Positions 46,494-57,400 of a stretch of 64,000 bases of DNA are shown piece after piece. Position 1 is the first letter of the stretch, and each line of letters opens with the position of its first letter. The stretch is taken from assembly GCA_011009095.1 (NCBI GenBank), contig VTPC01000393.1, positions 26,686-90,685 on the forward strand, read 5' to 3'. Position numbers and translations under genes: made by a program. This DNA comes from Ignelater luminosus (taxonomy: Eukaryota; Arthropoda; Insecta; Coleoptera; Elateridae). Below the pieces are notes generated by a model. That model made no database searches, was not told the DNA's origin, and was given only the letters and a program-made list of their open reading frames with translations.

Positions 46494-46998
46494 TAGTGCA
46501 TTTTTTTATCACTGGCCATAGGAATTCCTATGTTAAAATATCTACCCCATGTTAACTTTTGTTAAGATGAAGGTTTAGACTTGAAATCTTTACACAGTGT
46601 AATTTAAAACTTCTTCTTCCAATTACACTAGAAATTATGCCTTTTAAATAAAAAATAGTTTCAAAAAATTAAAATCTTTATAATTTTTGTTAGTCTTAAT
46701 TAGGTGACTGTGGAAAATTTGACATATCGTGGTATTTTTGAATTTGTTGCTCTATATTGCACTCCGATTTTTTTAATAATGCAATGCCGTTTTGCACCGT
46801 TCAAGAAAAAATTGAAATGGTAACCTATATTAAAGGTATGGCGCCGAGGGAAATTTCTGAAAATTTTGCTGCAGCATACCCAAGCAGGCCCATCCCTAGC
46901 AAGACTTTCAAGTCTAAACCTTCATCCTAACAAAAGTTAACATGGGATAGATATTTTAACTGGGAATCCCTATGGCCAGTAATGAAAAATATGCACTG
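46494..46998 (+). mobile_element. Tc1/mariner-type MITE with 97-98 bp inverted repeats
   Basis: The element is 505 bp, flanked by TA (46492-46493, 46999-47000). Terminal repeats are 46494-46590 and 46901-46998, starting (T/C)AGTGCAT and sharing blocks such as ACTGGCCATAGG and CCCATGTTAACTTTTGTTA, with about 88% identity. Between them lies the beginning of a transposase gene (see 46784), so this is an internal-deletion derivative of a once autonomous element. Confidence 0.9.
46784..46930 (+). pseudogene. Residual N-terminus of a DUF4817-type transposase inside the MITE
   Basis: A 48-codon frame reads MPFCTVQEKIEMVTYIKGMA, then PREISENFAAAYPSRPIPSK and TF, before running into the right terminal repeat. 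The pattern (E..EMV..Y, A..F...YP.RP.PS..TF) is that of the N-terminal helix-turn-helix of rosa-like and related DDD transposases. The frame is intact but the rest of the gene, including every catalytic residue, is missing. It shows the orientation and family of the parent element. Confidence 0.7.
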
Positions 46999-47129
46999 TA
47001 TAATAAACGTAGGTAGTAAATCAAGATTCGCCGCAGAAAAGATTTAATCAAATTAAAATAAGATTATAATAATTACTTTCTTAATTAGAAGACAGAATAA
47101 ATCGTACAATGAGATAACAAAGCACTTAC

Positions 47130-47185
47130 CATATTATATCTAGCTGGAAGTTTAAAGCTTCCTCAATTACATAGACACTGTCATG
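47130..47185 (-). other. Exon-like sequence, 56 nt
   Basis: On the minus strand an acceptor (CTAAATTTTTATTTAAG) precedes 56 bases open in one frame (HDSVYVIEEALNFQLDII), followed by a donor (ATG then GTAAGTGC). Its out-phase (2) fits the candidate exon at 11514-11585, but the distance is 35 kb and no other link is seen. Confidence 0.22.
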
Positions 47186-49699
47186 CTTAAATAAAAATTT
47201 AGAAATTTCTTCCGTTCATTGTTTAGGTAGTTATTAAAAACGATTTTTTTCTTTTTTAATTTCCACAGAAGCTTTAAAAACAAAAGAACTTCCAAATTTT
47301 CTTTTTATACCTCTGAACAGTAAATTTTAGAGAATAAAAATTCATTTTGTTAAAAGCCTACTTTTGTATATTCTTTTAAAACGCTCCTACGAAAACAGGA
47401 TACATCCAATAATACGTTATTTTAAAATGAAAATTACAGTTCATTCCATTTAAAAATAAAATAAAAAAAGTTTTCTGTAGAATGAATATCAAAGCCAATA
47501 TCGAGAATATGGAATAGTGTATCTGGTTCAATAATTTTTCATTACTCGTGAAACAAATTTCAAATTTTCCAGTTATTTAGGAACCTTCCAGTTTGTTTCA
47601 AAAAAATTGTGGATGTAGGACAACTCTAAATTTAAAAGGCTTAGAGTTATACGAGAAAGAGGATTACTGGTTCAGGTTTTTCTTTCGATACTGTTTTCGT
47701 TTTTACGCTTTTGTGTCGGTTACGCGGTTGTACAATAACCAGGATAAAATATTTAATACTTTAACACCCACGGGGAGTTTTCCAAATGAATCAGTTTTAG
47801 ATTATATAATATGCAATAGTCTCTTGTAATAAAATTATCTACTGTAAGTGGTACTGTAGAGGTGAGCAGAATTTCCAGAGCTTTGGGTACAATAGCTAAT
47901 AAATATTTATTAAAGGAAAGAGATTTTACTAGAAATCTGTTGAGGGCAGTCGCATGGTAGCGTAATATCATGGGGTTACTGTCATTAGCATACAAGGTCG
48001 GTTGTGTCACCGCGGGCTCGTACTCTAGAGAGGCTGCGTTTCGACAAAATACATTATGTTAATGTTATCGACACCTATCGAAGCTTTTACCCGTTCTCGA
48101 ACTGATTTGTAAAAACGTATAGATTTTTATTTGACGTGTTTTCAGAAGATTTATGACGGTTTCATTTTAAAATACAAGAATATTTTAGAAAGATATCAGA
48201 AATACGCTTGAAACAAAAGTTGATGATATACTTGAACCTTACTGTTATTACTTGGAAAATACATCGACTATATAACAGTATACAAACATACATTTAAATG
48301 AGATTCAATCCAGATATTCCTAGCAAATTGTTTTACATTTCATTCCTTTATTTGCTTTTAAAAGATTTTCCTCATGTTTTTGTTAAATTCACTTTACTGA
48401 ATTCCATTAGTCCTCTAAGTAAACTGCTGTAGAGACCTATCTGACCCTTGGAAAGGATTGTTCCGTACAAATTAATGATCGTCGTATCTGCTGATTACGC
48501 AAACTGGAGTTCGCCTATTTCCCATATATTCATATATTACATCTTCAACCTGAAACTGAAATATACTAAAATATTTGTTATATATTAAGAAATTAATAAA
48601 AATAAATCTTACTGTGTATTAAACCAATACGAACGTTAAACTGATATTATTATCAAACTACAAACAGTGACTGTTTATTCTTTTTTATTATGAAAGGGAA
48701 ACACAAATCAACTTATTTCAGTCAATTGCTATCGTTGATAAAAACTTTATGAAAGATCTTCAACGATTCGAGATCTGACTAAATACATAAAATACCGTTA
48801 CTACAGTGAACATTTATACCTAATTGAAACTAATTTTCTTGGCATCTGTTTATTGTAGGTTTTACTTAACATTGGAATTTCTTTTTCATTGAAGCATCAA
48901 AACGGTTTTTTATGGTGCATCTACACTGAATACCAACAGATCTTGGATAGAACCCAAAAAAAACAGATTGGCCCAGAAATACGGATGCGTTCAAAAAGTT
49001 CAAGTCGAACGAAAACGCTCGATTAATTTGAGAATCCCTACTGACTCAAATAGCCCAAGAGGGTTGAAAACCCGAATAACCTGAAAAGTAAGGTACGACA
49101 ATGCCAAAGATCCCAATCAACGCAAAAAGCTGAACAGATCCAAACAACAAGAACTTTTGGCACCATCAGCAGCGGTTTGTTTTTAAAATATTGAATTTTT
49201 AGGTATTGCTTCTTGCACAACCTTGTAATATCGAGTTTGTTCTAAAAGCGAGACTTTGATTTCTGTAGAGAAAAATGACCTAGTTCAAGCTCAAAATATT
49301 TTTCTGACTTTACAAATCTAATCAACCCGGATAGTGTGATCTTAACATACAGAATTAAGAACCCAACAGATTTTAGGTATGAACAAAGTAAATTGTAGTA
49401 AAAAATATCTTAGGTTGTCATTTTGATAGTTGATTGCAGAGAACATAATAGTCCTGTAATTACTAACGACCATTATTTAGTAATCGTTCATTTACAGTTA
49501 TACATGGCTAGTTTGTCAATACTACCATTGATGCTGAATTTTAGATTTTAGAATATTTATCTGCTCTTTTGGCTCAAACTCTAAATGACTTCCAATTATC
49601 TCTGAATAGAGAAAAGTCAAGTGGGAAGATTCTTAGCCACGAGACAATTAAATACTGGTATTTTCGGATCTGTACCGAAATCTTAATACCGGAACCAGT
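47186..49699. other. Mostly non-coding; possible tRNA-derived SINE relic near 47950-48030
   Basis: Around 47950-48030 the sequence is GC-richer. GGTAGCGTAATATCATGGGG, GTCATTAGCATACAAGGTCGG and CCGCGGGCTCGTACTC occur in an order and spacing loosely like the A and B boxes of a tRNA-derived SINE. The B-box match (GGTTCGANNCC) is poor. 48950-49140 is A/C-skewed. The frames at 47593-47829, 47753-48010 and 49038-49220 are unsupported. Confidence 0.3.
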
Positions 49700-49707
49700 T
49701 CGTAGGT

Positions 49708-51644
49708 CAGTGGTTCTTAAACTTTGGGGTACAAAAGGGAAGAAAGATCACAACTTACATTGCAGATAAATGTCCAAGTGCTTCGATCGCTATCAATTTA
49801 GTCCAAGCCTGCTGTATACGACTTTTAACGGTTGCAATATTAACATAACATATTTTTAATAAGATTCTTCTTTTTCTCAGTCATTATCGTTTATTATTCT
49901 AGTGAATATTTCCAAACAAATTCTGAATAATCATATCTGTTGCGTGTTTGGTGGTTGTTGTTTAGCATCGAATGTTATATTGCCATCTGTTAAGATTATT
50001 TTATTATTTATACCTGCAGTTTACATAAAACAACATCCAGAAATTCTTATTTAGAATATTTCTAAGTATATACATTGTTTTAAAACGTTTGGTACCAAAT
50101 CTCTCCTAATGGTCGCATAGGACACATTAAATTTTGAAGGAACGTACCCATCAAAGTTCTGATTTTGGATTATGGCACTCAACATAGATTTGTTTGATCA
50201 CAATTCTTCATTATTATTGAAATTAATACAATAAGAATATTGGGAATTGTAAAAAAGTTAACGATTTTACCTTTGGGCATTCTTCCAATTAGATTATAAA
50301 CATATCTTTGTATATCTCCTTTTAATATCATTCTTGTAGAATTTGGACAAAACTAACTTACCTGGTTAACTTATCAACGGCGTAATTTTTATTTTCAATG
50401 GTAACCTGATTTTGTCGTTAAAATAATTGGTAATTAAAGAAGAGTTTAATTTATTAGAAACATTTCAAAATGCTTAAAACAGTTTTAGATTTGCTTAAGT
50501 ATATGAGCAGTTTATGAGTGGAACTGCAAAGCTTCCATTTTTAGCTGTAAATCTTTTATACAGTTTTTATTTTTAGTTCATTCACATAACTTCGTGAAAT
50601 GGTAGTCTCCGTAGTTAGTTCTGTTCGATCTCCCTGTCATCACTTCTAGTATCTTTGTTGAGGTTCTATAAATTTTCAAAGTGTCCAAAAAACTAAGTAC
50701 TGCCAGATCTGTAAAGTTTTTATAATTTTGGAGTCCTTTTATTTCTCCCTCTAAATATCTACCCGGTATACTTACAAATATCGACTTTATACCTCAAATA
50801 TACATAACCTTAAAACATGGGGCCTGAGTTTCCAGATTTTTCCACATAATATGGTTGTTCTGTACTCTTTGGCATTTTACAATGTTTTGTAAATAATAAT
50901 GCTTTATTAATCATTAGCGCAGCTTTAAGTACTTTATTGATTTGCTATTTTGCTAACCTTTGTCTTGTAGGATTGGTTCTTGTGCCAGCCTTATCGTACT
51001 TGTAAACCTGTCTGTGTTTCTTTCTATGCTGTATTGAGGCTTGTTCTATTTCTTTTATCTCTGGTAAGCTTTCCAAACTACTTTCTATTTTTTCTCATTC
51101 TGGTTATTTCCAAATCCCTGGTAGTCATCAAAAACAGAAAGTTGTAAAATCGTCAGATCTGGAGGTCTTTCGTCGAATCTGGTGATGCCGATTGCACTTC
51201 TTTTTCCCCGTATTTACAAAATTTATTAGTTTATGAATATTGCCAATAAGATTGATGGAACGAATATATATCTCGACATTTGCTAAGAATATTACCTTTT
51301 AGGATGTTCTTAAGTTAGAAGCGGTACCTTCCATACATTAAGTGTTAGAATACAGACTTGAACTTTACCTAAACCTAAAATAAAATCCATTATTTTGTTT
51401 ATTACCTATCCCTAGCTGTCTAAAGTTGTAATATTCTTAGCAAACGTCGTGAACTATATATGGCGTTGCGGCGTTGTCCAAATGTGCAACTTTTTCATCG
51501 ATTTAATAATTTAGCGGGAATAACTGGAAAACAATCTTGCTTAAGTAGGTGCATTGGAATTAACATGAATATGGTATATTGCTTGTAGTATAAGTTTATC
51601 CAGATCCGAAAGGGGGGTATACGGAAAAAAATTGAAAACCACTG
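49708..51644. mobile_element. hAT-superfamily element, non-autonomous or decayed
   Basis: The left end starts CAGTGGTTCTTAAACTTTGG. The complement of the right end starts CAGTGGTTTTCAATTTTTTT. Both match the CAGTGGTTCTCAA-type ends of hAT elements. The flanking octamers are TCGTAGGT (49700-49707) and TTATAGGT (51645-51652). They differ only at the CG dinucleotide, as expected if a once identical 8-bp target duplication lost its CpG by deamination. The element is 1937 bp. No hAT transposase (RNase H, C-terminal dimerisation) could be recognised on either strand. Confidence 0.8.
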
Positions 51645-51652
51645 TTATAGGT

Positions 51653-54254
51653 AATTACGCAATGAAACAGACAAGTCGAGGTTTTGTTTACAATCTTTTG
51701 CTAGTTGGATATCGAAGAAGGTTATGCCAAATATAAAACAAAAGATTATTTGAAATCTTTGAGGAAAACGGATTGTTTACTTCTTTAAGGTCTATAGGCA
51801 GCATTTTTGACCATCAGGTAATAATTCTTGCTGTGCCCATTGACGATGAGTTTTTGTTTATGCACGCTCAAGCTAAGCTACACTCTATTTAAATATCTGA
51901 ACTAGTCCTTGAAGCAGATGTGTATTGGGCAACTAGACTGACAGACACTTACCTCTGGCATGGGTTTTATCAAACATATGATATATCATTAGAGCAAGCA
52001 GGTTAAAAAATGTTTTTAACTGGAATACTATGAAGTATAGAAATGACTGGCTTGTCTCATCTACGTCGAGACACACTGTATGATACATACATGGTAACTT
52101 GTCAAAAATTCTATTTAGTTCAAGATATTTCTGTTCCAATAATTCTCTAATAATTTCATATATTTGGTATAGCATCAACTTTACAAAATAATTATTTTTG
52201 TTTCAGTTGAGAAGTTTTATTTTTAATTATTTATCTTAAACAAGAAAATAAATATATTTTTAGTTTGCATTACACAAACAATGATTCCAAATCGACACTT
52301 GTAAATTACTCACTTAAATTAGCAGGATTGAGAAGGTCTTAGTTCAACTGGCAAAATTAAGGTAAACACACAAAGGAAAATCTCGTTTCATTCGGTAAAT
52401 ACCTTTCTGAACAAGTCGAAGCAAAATGAATTAATTTCAATTAATTTTGTTAGTTCAGGTATGAAAGATTTACATAAACCCATTTAACAGAATTTCAGAA
52501 ACTAATATCAAGGTAAACATCAATAATAAAACAGAAAGTTAAATCAATTACAAATTCAAATATTCAAAGTTAATTACAAACATTTCTAAAACATAATTTA
52601 ATGGAAAATTAACTTAATGATTTCCAACAAAAAATATGATTTACATTTACATGGTATTCTCTAATCTAATTTTTTTTTTATCTGATGTCGATTAAATTCC
52701 TATGAATTCAGAGATTTAGACCCTATCGTAAGTTTTTACTGGGTTACCCATTATTTTCAAGTTTTCCAGATAAGTTTGTAATTCATGTAACCACACAAAA
52801 TTTACTGAGATACAAAATAAATGGCAGAATAACAAGGGCTTTTCGCACATCTAAATGAATTCTCTATAGCAAAATTCTCTAGGGATTTTAAAGCGAATAA
52901 TTTCAAAACATAAATTCAGTTTTTATTAGCTAACTTCTCGCAAGAAAGATATCCTTGTTGTTTACAATATCAATTTATCATAATAGAAACTAACTTGTTT
53001 TAACTTGAATTTAAAGTTCCTCTGAGGGTTATACTGTATGCATTTCTGAATTAAAGGAAATCTCTCGTAATTAGATTTTACCTCTGCCTTTCCTCCTACT
53101 AACATTTTGAATTTATGTAATCATAAATATTGTATAAGGTAAAAGCGTTTACGTGTACATGTCATCGAAGTAAAAAACCTTTGGCAACTATTTCAGTATT
53201 TACTTCTTTCTAGTATGTTTTCCATTTCGTGTCAAAAGGATTATTTCATTTTTAAGTCTGAGCGTCTAATTTATTTTAAGTTCACGATTTTCCAATTAAT
53301 TGATTTGATATTATAAATTATTGTAAAATGTGCCTTTATTAATGCTTTTACAATTCAATAATAACAAAAAGAATATTTTGTATGCTAGATAGAATTTCAG
53401 GAATTTTTCCAGAAATATTTTCGCTTTAATAAACAATGCTTTTACCTATTTTATCATGTTAAAAATGATTCGTAGTTAAACTTTAATAATATAGACACAA
53501 TTCTCTGTTTTATGGCGTGGAAAACAAAGGATGATTTTGCAACAAGTGCCACCTGTGTTAAATCAATATCGTATGTTACCATTACATGTAATTATGTGTA
53601 GACTCGATAATTTCAGTTCAACAGGTTGAAAAAATATTCTCTGCAAAGCAACTGAATTGAATTAATGAAACTAACCCGAACAGTCGATACTGAATAAAAC
53701 TCTTGTATATAATGTCCACGTCATTTGAAGGAAATGACTGTCACGGAGAAAATTAATGTCGCTTCAGTTTAGATTGTAATTCGTTGAGTGTTCACGTATA
53801 CTCCATCCAACTAAACACATTTGTGTTGCATTGCAACATGACTAGAGTAAATACTCTTTAAGTTTATAAGATTTGTTGTAGTATTTTTCAAAAAAATCCA
53901 AATTAATTCTTGCATTGGTTTTTACATGGTTAGGTGGATGAAAAATCTAAAATATGTAGATCACGTGATCTCCTACAAGTCAGGTATATTTTGAATTACC
54001 GGACAAATTTTTGCGTTTTTATTTTTTTGTATGACATATAAATAAACTAACCTCGTCTAAACTAAAACCTCAAGCTACAATTGGCAAACGATGTTTTGCT
54101 CGTTATTATTATTTTTTATTTAGTTTACTATTTAGATTAATATATAACTTTAGATTTTTCTAATATAAATACAATTAGTTATTAATTAAATTACTGTTTT
54201 ATTGAATAACTACAATTTAAAAAAATTATATTTCCAATTTATCCATAATTTCAG
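51653..54254. other. Non-coding, AT-rich
   Basis: Nothing is recognised. The minus-strand frame 51933-52178 is unsupported. Confidence 0.45.
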
Positions 54255-54438
54255 TAAAATATTTTGATGAAGATGATAATGACCCTGACAATAAAATATT
54301 GATTGTTTTGTAGAGGTTATAGTAGTTATAATTTCAAATAAGCCAATAGCCGCCAAAAGTGATCGCCATCTCGATCATGATCCTCGATTGCATTTCTCAG
54401 AAAGCAGCGAGGAAATCGATGACCTCAAAATCTTATGA
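54255..54438 (+). CDS. Candidate 3'-terminal exon with two alternative acceptors
   Basis: The first acceptor (CAATTTATCCATAATTTCAG, ending at 54254) opens a frame with two leading bases, then KYFDEDDNDPDNKILIVL and a stop at 54311-54313. The second acceptor (TATTGATTGTTTTGTAG, ending at 54313) opens a different frame, again with two leading bases: VIVVIISNKPIAAKSDRHLD, HDPRLHFSESSEEIDDLKIL and TGA at 54436-54438. Both require an incoming phase 1, which fits the candidate exon 45650-45706. The stretch 54340-54430 is distinctly GC-richer than its surroundings. An AATAAA polyadenylation signal lies at 54555-54560. No family is recognised. Confidence 0.33.
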
Positions 54439-57400
54439 ATGTTAATTTCCAAACAGCTATAAATTACCTTGATAGCGTTTCTTTCAATTGACGAACAGTT
54501 TAAAACGTTAACTGGTACAAAAATGTAAAGACCGAACGGAAAAAATGTTGAACTAATAAAGAATCGATACTATCGAGATATAAAGGTAAGGGCACTGCTA
54601 ATTAAACATCATTCAATAAATATTTATCTTCAATTTAAAGGATACAGCTTTTTTAAAATTTCATAAATTAGACTCTTCAGAAATATTAAAATATTTAAAA
54701 TAGTTTTGTTAAAAAGGAAATAATTGAAGTCAGAAGAGAGTTTTACCGTCTCCAAAAATTTAAGGCTCACTCCAAGAATTATTGAAATCTTTATAGTTTT
54801 TCACTGATTATTATACTAAAACAGCAAAAGGCACTGTTCAACTAAACTTTTACTTTTTGGGACTGTCAAAGATAAGATAATTGTTTTGCAAAACCTTAGT
54901 GTACTGCTGCTAGTTTCTATTACATGAATCCAACACTAAAATAAAAAATGAGGTGGCTTCACCTATTATGTCTTTAGATGTACCTAGAAATTACTGCGTC
55001 AACTAATCCCTTGTGCGCCAAAATAATTTAAGTTGTATGTTTTTCAAACATTTGCTAAATCGATGTTTTTCATTACAATATGATAAAACACTGAAGCTTT
55101 ACTACGCAAAAAGCATTATTTACTATTGTAGATTCTCTGCGTTTTGCTTTATATGATTCTGATTTTATTCTTGAACAAAGAATTTTACTTATCAGTTTCT
55201 ATGCCATCTATCACTTTCCAAAGTTCAGTTTTCAAATTGACATTGGGTCAGGATAGAAGATTTTCTGATACGATTTCTTTGTTTAATCTACATATTTAAA
55301 TACTGAATTTAAAATTGTAATTATTCTACTTCTTTTATCGTTAGGCTTGTTTTTTGTCCGCAAAACAAGTCTTGAAGTCTCAGTTTGGGTTTAGCCTAAA
55401 ATAAGTTTTACAAAGCGGTTTAATAGACTCCGCAGTTTAGCAAAACACTAGGTGGCGCAAATTTGGTTCAATCATCTCAACAATGATTACACCAAGTAGA
55501 ACATTATCGTTTGAATTTCAGAAAGTTTTGGCAAACGAGTATAACTTGGTATTTTCACAAGTCGACTAATTTCTAAGCCTCCTGAAATAATCTCTCGGCC
55601 TCAATCCTTTTTGTCTTTCCCAATAGATAACCACTTGATATCGAGTCTTTTCTTGTTGCTTGGTATCGATTATGAAAGTGATCGTTGGATAAAGTGTTTC
55701 ATTTTTAACTATTAGCTATATATGACTGTCCTCGAAAAAAAGTAATCAAGGAGAAATGACGACTATTACTGTTGGTGACATAAATTGAATTGACTTTTTT
55801 ATATGTAATACTATTAAGTTAATTCTGATATATAAACTAAAACATCATTTACTGTTTGATTTATAAAAAGAATTACGCACTTTCTTCTCGATGCCTGTCA
55901 TTAGCATTATTTTGTACATCATCTCCCTCCACAATTTCGGTAACGACACTCCAGTTTTTCATGAACCCTCTTAAGTCAGATACAGATTATGACTTAATAT
56001 CTCTTAATAGAGCACAGCCTGAGCATTTTGGATAGTTGGTATCTTGAGATACAACATTGATATTGAAAAATCTTATACAACATATGAATATGCATTTTCT
56101 GCAATCCTATATTTCTTTTTACTTTTTACGATTTCGAAACTTCATACTATATCACGCACAGGAGAGTTTGGATCTTTAGAAATAGGATTATCACCTTTTC
56201 GTTAACTGGTTCCATTTTCTTGCCTTATTTTTTTCCTTTCTACTAATAAAGTTTTTTTGTAGCTTCTTTTAGAAGATTAATTATTGATTTAGCCACTTTT
56301 AACTTTTTTAAAGTTGAAACTGTGACATATTCTTGGTTTGGTTGTATTCGCACACTGTTTGTTTTCCTACTTCAAGTTGCTTAGATAAAATTTTAGCTTA
56401 GGCATTGAAGTGACAATGTAACACACTTTAAGTAACTCTTCGCAATAGTTAGATTACGTTATAAAAATAACAGTTAAGTGTCAGGCGTTTTACATTTCTA
56501 ATAGTCATGAATAACTTGATCAGTTTTTTCTTGGACAGTCCTTTTGAAAATCTACATGAACACAAAAACTAGCAATAACAGTCAAAATTCAGCAAATTGG
56601 ATATCCATTTAAAAATCGATCATCAAGACCCTCTTTAGCTATATGTACCCTTTGTTGGTCGACCAAGCTATTTCAGTTTTTCTCTACCATTTTTAGTAAT
56701 GAAGATTGAATGTTGATCAAGTAATTTAATGGTATTTTTGCATGTCAAAGAAGTATGTTGATTTCAGTAAAGACTCATTTTATGTAATTGCCAAAATGGC
56801 TAAGGTCGTTTCAAATATTAGAAAGTTTTGAAACTTAAGATATAGTATAAGTACTCGAACAGCTTCACGCTAAGATACATTTTTGCGCACAGCTCAACTT
56901 GCCAAAGATTTTTCCAGAATCTTAAACTTATCTTTCCTGGAGATTGTAAGTCAATTAATGTCTGTAAGAATGAAATAGTATTTCTTCAGCAAGCTCCATT
57001 TTCTTTTGTTTTCCACTAGGTAGATATCTAGACAATCTAAACAATATGACAAAGAATTTAATGGACACTGCGTAAAGACTGCCCAAGAATGTTGTATTTA
57101 GTTGCCATGGTCACTGATTACTCTGGAAAATATGGTGCAGAATTCATAATTCCTCGTACCCCTTAACAACTACCTCCTAACCTAAGGTTTCAATTCTTAA
57201 AGACAGAATATCTGAATTCTTTAAGCAAGTATCTAGCTATCTAAGAAAGATTTCCCAAAAGTAAAAGAATTGCAGATTTCATTCGTATGGTTCCACACGT
57301 CAAAAGGAGATTTTAAATAATAAATAAAAACAAATAATTTGTTAACTTTAATTTTGGTTAAGAGATTTGCAACATTTTTTCTCGTTATCAATATTTCGAG

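Noticed and set aside
50362..50405. Minus-strand exon-like sequence (VTIENKNYAVDKLT) with a good donor
   Set aside because: It lies inside the hAT element, its acceptor is pyrimidine-poor, and such short frames are expected by chance.
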